This document shows, in pieces, positions 11,711-64,000 of a stretch of DNA of 64,000 nucleotides. This DNA is from Zeus faber (taxonomy: Eukaryota > Chordata > Actinopteri > Zeiformes > Zeidae). The position numbers and the translations under genes were made by a program. The DNA lies in NCBI GenBank assembly GCA_960531495.1, contig OY482851.1, positions 7,994,214 through 8,058,213 of the forward strand, written 5' to 3'. The stretch's first letter is position 1, and every line of letters starts with the position of its first letter. The notes under the pieces were generated by a model that saw only the letters and a program-made list of their open reading frames with translations, made no database searches and had not been told where the DNA came from.

Positions 11711-11897
11711 TCAGCTCAGGAAGTAGAGTGGGTAGTCTAGTCATCCAAAGGCTACCGGTTCAATCCCCTGCTCCTCTTTCTAGCATTTAAGATGTTTATT
11801 CGTGACATATATGATGACATGCTAGTCAGTGGGTGAATAATTTTAAGTCGCTTTGGACAAAAGTGTCTTCTAAATGACGACGTAAAAGATGTAAATT
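11711..11897 (+). mobile_element. tRNA-derived SINE, second copy
   Basis: The head has a box A-like AGCTCAGGAAGTAGAGTGGGT and a box B-like GGTTCAATCCC at 11757-11767. The tail (about 11843-11897) has TAAGTCGCTTTGGACAAAAG and ends in GATGTAAAT. It is the same family as 472-673 but in the opposite orientation, with several differences in the body. Confidence 0.72.
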
Positions 11898-14372
11898 TGA
11901 GTTCAGAAACACACTCGCACTTTGTGATTCCAGAGCAATTATTCTCGGAACAATTTCCTAAGTTAGACAAGCGGGGGTCTTCAAAGCTCGTAATGGAACG
12001 TGTGTCACTTCCATTTACTGAAATAAAGGGCAAATGGTCAATGTTCTTGCACTGGCGAGAGAGAGAAAATGTCATTGAATTTGGATAGAACTGGAGAAAA
12101 GGCACTTTCAGGTATTGAGGTACATCATTATCTAGCTCATTCAAAACGTATTTGTAAAATGTTTGCATTCAGGATTTCGTAGCTCCTAGTTCAATTCAAG
12201 GCTATTTAACAACCTTAAACATGAAGGGAAACTCGTGATCTCAACCCTTTTCCTGCATCTTGAATATGATCGGTAGGTCTAATCATTCCCACGTGTTGTG
12301 AATCGTCTTCCTTCATTCAGAACTTAATTCAGACTCATCGTCACAAAATGCTCGATGGTTATTACATTCAGGTGACCAGTGATTCATACAAGTCGCGGGG
12401 AAAAAAATGGTTTTTCCAAGTGTTTTTTCCACCAATTCTAAAGGTGTGAGGAGCGTTGGAGACGAGCTGTAGCGGCTCCTCCACTTCCCGAGGAGCTCCA
12501 CCTTCTGAATGGACATGTTTTTCGGGACTCGGGGAGTGCAAATCATGGCCGCTCCGCCCTCTCTGCTCCTTTCACCCTCCTCACAGTTCCTAATGAGTTT
12601 GGGCAGAGCTTAATTCAAGTGGTACTTTGGGCGTCTTTAGATTCCGACTCGCAGAGATATTCTCCATCACTGCACAGGAACGGGTGGCTGGCAGACATTC
12701 TCCTTCAGTTAATTAAGAACTTTAAACATTTTCTGGTCAATGAAAAAGCCAAATACTTTTAATTTTATTTTTTATGACTACTCTCGTCCAAAGTTTTGCA
12801 TCAAATCGATTAACGAGGGTCTACGGGTTTTGAAGTCTCCATCAGCGAGGATATTTCTCGCTTGTTTTTCCTGTTTTGTTTTACTTCCTACAGACTGTGA
12901 GACTTGACTCCAGAGCTAAAACGCTGCTTTCGGGTTTCAGACAACTCAGTTCATTCCTGCTTCCTGCGGCGCTTTCATCAAAAGAGCAGAACTTTGGCGG
13001 CGGCTCTTGGGAGGAGCTGGCAAAATCGTCCGGCAAAAGGTTTGATCCTCCTCCAAGGAGCCGTTTCCAATATATTTTCAACACTGATTTATATTTTTTA
13101 TTTGCAATAGATGAAAGTGCATTGTTTTCATGCAACGTGCTTTGATGTAGTACAGTATGAGTTGGATGAGTGGCAACTGCCTGAAACAAAGTGAGAGTGT
13201 AGGTCGTAGTTAGTCAAAGGGCATCGCTAACTGAGTCTGAGATGCTGGAATCCTCGGTAGGAGCCGGAGTCCCAGCAGAACAGATAAATAATCTTGGGTT
13301 TCATAACTTTTTCAAAACAAGCGATTATCCAGGCTTACAGTTCCAAATTGAAAGACTGAATGAGGCTCATCAACTGCCACCAGGCTGTCGACATAAATGG
13401 GAAGCAAATAAACAGCATAATTAAATCGCCTCCGGTAAATTAGGGTTAGAGCTGGAGTTGTGGGGAAATGCCCGACAGATCAAAAATCAATGATCATCTC
13501 ATCACGCCATTGCTTTTTGGAGATATTGTTAGATATTGCATGTTTCGGTGAAACTGCAGCGGGGCAGATTCTTAGTTGGAATTTTACATTGATATATTAT
13601 ACATATAATATTATAACCAGCTTTACACATTTACAAACACCGACAAATTATATTCAACTCAGAAGGTTAAAATATGCTCCAAAGGACACTGTTGTCGAAC
13701 TAATTAACATAAACCTGTGCATAGAAACACATTTTTGTCTGTTATGTATATTTTAGTATCTTTGGCTATTTAAAAAATATTTATCTGGCAATCTTTTGGC
13801 TATCTTTATTTGAACATTTTGATGACATTTACACTAATTGTCTGCGTAGCGGCACAACAATCCTCACCACGACAAACTCCTCACAAATGAAAAATGTACT
13901 TGGCCGAACAAACAGACTCTGAAAAGCACTTTCTCCCCATTACGTGATGGACAGGAAGGGAGAGCGGGGATGGATGCAAGTTTTTTTGACGACGCGCAGA
14001 GTCTCTCGGTGCCATTCCGTGCGGCTCCGCATCTCGACTCTCAGCTAATGCAGCGTTGAGGATTTTCAGCTCCATTCATCGCCGCACTGCAGTTTCATCG
14101 CCCCCTCGGCCCGACTCGAGTGCTTGCGTTTGTCAAGTGGGAGACGGGACGGCTTGTTTTCTTTACCTCCTTCTCGACTGCCTTTCAAAAATACCACCCG
14201 CTGCGGAATGAACGGCGGGTGGTATCGAACGACGTTCACAGAGTAACGTCGTAAAGGGAGCAAAGCAGAGAGCGAGAGGACAGCCAGTCTAGTTCATTAT
14301 TATTTATTGCTATGTGCTCCCCAATACAACAAACAGCATCAGTAGTGTACACGTCAATCTACACAGATACAC
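11898..14372. other. Intergenic stretch, no gene seen
   Basis: No coding region or known repeat recognised. Two short hairpins lie at 14191-14252. A moderately GC-rich stretch at 13970-14130 stands out from AT-rich flanks. Open frames of up to about 138 codons have no recognisable residues. Confidence 0.45.
14191..14252. repeat. Two adjacent hairpins
   Basis: The first has 11-bp arms (14191-14201 and 14215-14225). The second has 8-bp arms (14229-14236 and 14245-14252). They are separated by 3 bases. Function unknown. Confidence 0.8.
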
Positions 14373-14523
14373 GGAGGAGCAGGGGGGGGAGGAGGAGGAG
14401 GAAGAGAAGCAGGAGGAGGAGAAGCAGGAGGAGGGGGAGGAGCAGGAGGAGGAGCAGCAGTAGGAGGAGGGGGAGAAGCAGGAGGGGGAGCGGGAGGAGG
14501 AGCAGGAGGAGCAGGAGGGGGCG
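14373..14523. repeat. Purine-rich (GGA)n minisatellite
   Basis: Imperfect GGAGGAGCAGGA-type units on the plus strand. The arginine-rich and serine-rich translations of this tract are not genes. Confidence 0.9.
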
Positions 14524-17108
14524 TGGATACAGTACATGGTGTTTGCTCTGCAGTAACATCTGTCTGGGGCTCAGGGATTGTCTAGGTCTCTAAATCTAAA
14601 TCTAAATCCTAACGTTCATTACAAGCTTTGTATACAAGTAGCAGCAAATCCTTTATAGGCAGCAAAAGTAAAAGTCTAAAAAAAACCAAAAAACAATAAA
14701 AACCCGGGGAGGAATATGTGAAACGGCTGAGGCGATATTTCACTACACACACGGTCGAATAGAAGTAAAAACTTGCGTTAACGTCGCTACGCTTTCCCGT
14801 TTGTGTTCTCATCATAAAATCGAATTGAATCTACAGCGTTTGTCGGGACAGGGCATTGCCGCGGCGACCACGCGGCGGCTCCCTTCAGAGTTTGCACTTT
14901 TCTCTTTCTACAAAACAGCCGTGAAAAGCACGGCCTGCTGGGGCAGACGCCTCAAAGTCTGAGCGTGTTCCTTATATTTACATCTAATTGTTTGCGAAAA
15001 AAAAACAACAAAGGTCGTTCCTCCCCCCCTGCGGAGGCTTCTCTTCACCTTCCCGCGCTGGGAGGGCGCGGCAGCAGAGGCGGAGGAGGTCGGGGTTTTT
15101 ATTTTATTTTTTTTAATTTTTTTTTTTTCTTCTTTGGGACGACCCGCCGCGCCCCTTCGACGCCCGCCTGGCAGCGTGCGTTCGGCGCCTGTGAACGCTC
15201 AATAAATACTCGTGTACTCCATGCTATTTACAAGCACTATACATACGCCGGCACACAGGAGTGAGTGTGAGTAGTTGCGTGCTTTTATAAAATATATTTG
15301 CCCGAAAAAAAAAAAAAAAACACAGAAAAAACCTGGTGTCTTTCTTTGCTATTGCAGTCAGATGCATGGTGGTGGTTGTGTGAGGAAATCCCTTATTCAA
15401 TATTCAATAAATAGCTTTTTTTTTTTTTTTTTTTCTTTTTTTTTTGTCACTTCAAACTCCACGTTTGAAAAGCCATTTGGAAAATAGCGCTAGGTAAGGA
15501 AAATGAAAAGTAGATGTAAAAAAATACAACAAACAAACAAAAGCCTGAGGTCTGGCTTTATACTACATGTAAAATGTTAAGGTTTAAAAGCTGGAAGTTG
15601 CAGCTGTAATGTCAATGTAATGTAAATATGTATTTTCATGGTTTTTGAGGGTGATATATAAACGACGACGCTTCTCGCAGAGGTTCTCAACTGTCGTAAC
15701 CAAAGCTAAACTCTGAAATAATCAAATTGAGAGCGTGTCCAAATAACACTTTTATTTGGGGGGAGGGGGGTTAATTTATTCCTTGCCCTCAACCTGCCTC
15801 CTTGAAATTGAACATTAACATTGAAATTTTAAGATATAGACTTGTTGCGTAACATGTCGGCATAACAGGCGCGGGGGGCGAAGGTGGCGTTTAGTTTCCC
15901 CAAATGGTTTTCTTAATTTTTTTTAGCAGATAAAGTCTCTTTGACTTGCGCTGGGAAATGGAATGAGGGAAGGCCACTTCACTGTCATGGCGTTACATCC
16001 AAGATGACGGCTGAATAGCACCGTGGTTTATGCGTCACCAGTGGCCCTTTCTCTCAAAAGTAATACTGTTGTTTTGTTTCGCCTTCCATGAACAGCATTT
16101 AGAGAAGCTGTTTTTTCTTATAAATATCAATTTTTCCAGAGAAACTTAGAAGGACGCTGTGACTGTAAACATACGTTGGCACATACAAGCATTCTATACA
16201 ACGAGAACTAACTCTTCCTCATGGTTTTATTATTATTATTATTACGAAGGTTATTTATGCTTGCTTTGGTTTAGCAGCAAACGTTATTCCTGCTCAGCTT
16301 GTGTGGTGTTATTATTTATCAAGTGCACAGTGTAAGATGAAATATTGAGATTTTTTGGGGCTGTTTTTTTTTTGCTATCTTCAATTGAACGGGACATTCT
16401 CCAAATGGCCCTTCAGTTTGCCTCAAAAAATAAATAAATAAAGGGCCTCCCATATGGTCAGAGACCTCGGGCTAAAATCCTCTCAAATACATTTACAACT
16501 AACCTTTTAATATAATCTGTCCCTCGAGCGTTGATGCGGTTCCCCTTTTTAATCTGACGTCGCCGAAAAACTATCCCGGGATCTGAATCCGACCATCGGC
16601 TCTAAAAGCAGAGAAGCGAAACGCCGCATTAAACAAGGCGACATGTTGTTTTAAAAAGTCCAAACATCTAAACGGAGACCAAGTGAGTGTTGAGTCCAAA
16701 CTGCAAAGACTGGAGCTGAAGTAGTGTCGTTTGAAAACCAAAGGCAGGGAACGGGGCTCCTCAAAAAACAAAGTGTACCAGCACTTTTTCCTTCTTTGGC
16801 TCTGGCTTTGTTCTCTCCCTCCGCCCCTCGCTCCTCCTCCACCTCCCTGTGGTGCTGCAAGGTGAAGAGGAACAGGAAGAAGCTGGAAATCTACCGCACG
16901 TCAGAGTGACTGTGGAAAACGCGCTGTTTCAAGGTCACGAAACGAGTGAAGGGCGCGGTGTTAGCATCTCAAGTCGCCGAAACACGGAAGCTTTCTTTCC
17001 CTCCCCCCCCCCCCCCGACTGAAGATCTTAACACACTGCACTGGTTTCCAGGCGTGAAACAACAAGCTTTTTCACAGTGTTTTTCTACAGCGTGACGAGT
17101 CCTCGCTT
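14524..17108 (-). other. Downstream of adamts3; probable 3' UTR in its right part
   Basis: The sequence is mostly unique, with poly-T runs at 15100-15130 and 15417-15445 and a poly-C run near 17003-17015. On the minus strand, AATAAA-type signals occur near 16226-16231 and 15748-15755, the first about 880 bases past the stop. The true polyadenylation site cannot be decided from sequence alone. Confidence 0.35.

Positions 17109-64000
<46,892 letters not shown>

Noticed and set aside
14310-14593. Arginine-rich and serine-rich frames
   Set aside because: They are translations of the GGA minisatellite.

Overview
The window is vertebrate nuclear DNA, most likely from a ray-finned fish. It carries a large intron-rich gene, long (CA)n microsatellites, and a repeat set typical of teleosts: L2- and Rex1-type LINEs, a tRNA-derived SINE with an L2-like tail, BED-finger hAT transposons, a Tc1-like element and Gypsy LTR remnants. 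There is no bacterial-style gene organisation. No species is claimed.

The one supported host gene is the 3' half of adamts3 on the minus strand, between 61935 and 17109. Twelve exons were joined by hand from their splice signals. Every junction keeps the frame, and the joined coding length is 2022 bases: 673 residues plus a TGA stop. The order is end of the disintegrin-like domain (61822-61935), first thrombospondin type-1 (TSP1) repeat (61347-61492 and 60538-60713), Cys-rich domain (56733-56866, 54347-54470), spacer (46684-46767, 40391-40554, 35646-35802), three further TSP1 repeats (32611-32743, 22716-22923, 20763-20880), then PLAC domain and a basic tail (17109-17572). The signal peptide, propeptide and metalloprotease exons must lie to the right of position 64000. 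ADAMTS3 is a secreted procollagen N-proteinase that also activates VEGF-C together with CCBE1. Of the three sister paralogues (ADAMTS2, 3, 14) this copy matches ADAMTS3 best, because TSP1 repeat 4 runs straight into the PLAC domain and the Cys-rich and spacer residues agree.

Positions 1-17108 lie downstream of adamts3 and hold repeats: two SINEs (472-673, 11711-11897), a decayed L2-type LINE (1085-2450), a scrambled Gypsy element (about 7016-10537), and a tandem pair of LTR-like repeats (10650-11440) with an inverted relative at 30940-31860. A perfect 33-bp hairpin sits at 6182-6253. The part next to the stop codon probably includes the 3' UTR, but its end is not fixed.

The introns hold most of the mobile DNA. 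A 2.4-kb BED-type hAT transposon lies at 23362-25746, and a 509-bp element at 20207-20715 pairs 45-bp inverted ends with a captured fragment of the same transposase. There is a 5'-truncated L2 with a 385-codon reading frame (28866-30023), a non-autonomous hAT with a perfect 8-bp target duplication (34489-35367), a small palindromic-ended element (36387-36701), an internally deleted Tc1 (42882-43730) and a Rex1-type LINE (57815-59660). Simple repeats include (CA)n tracts, a purine-only tract of nearly 600 bp and a 25-G run. I found no convincing new gene system. The most unusual items are the composite 20207-20715 element, the 6182-6253 hairpin and the UG-repeat tract just downstream of an adamts3 donor site.
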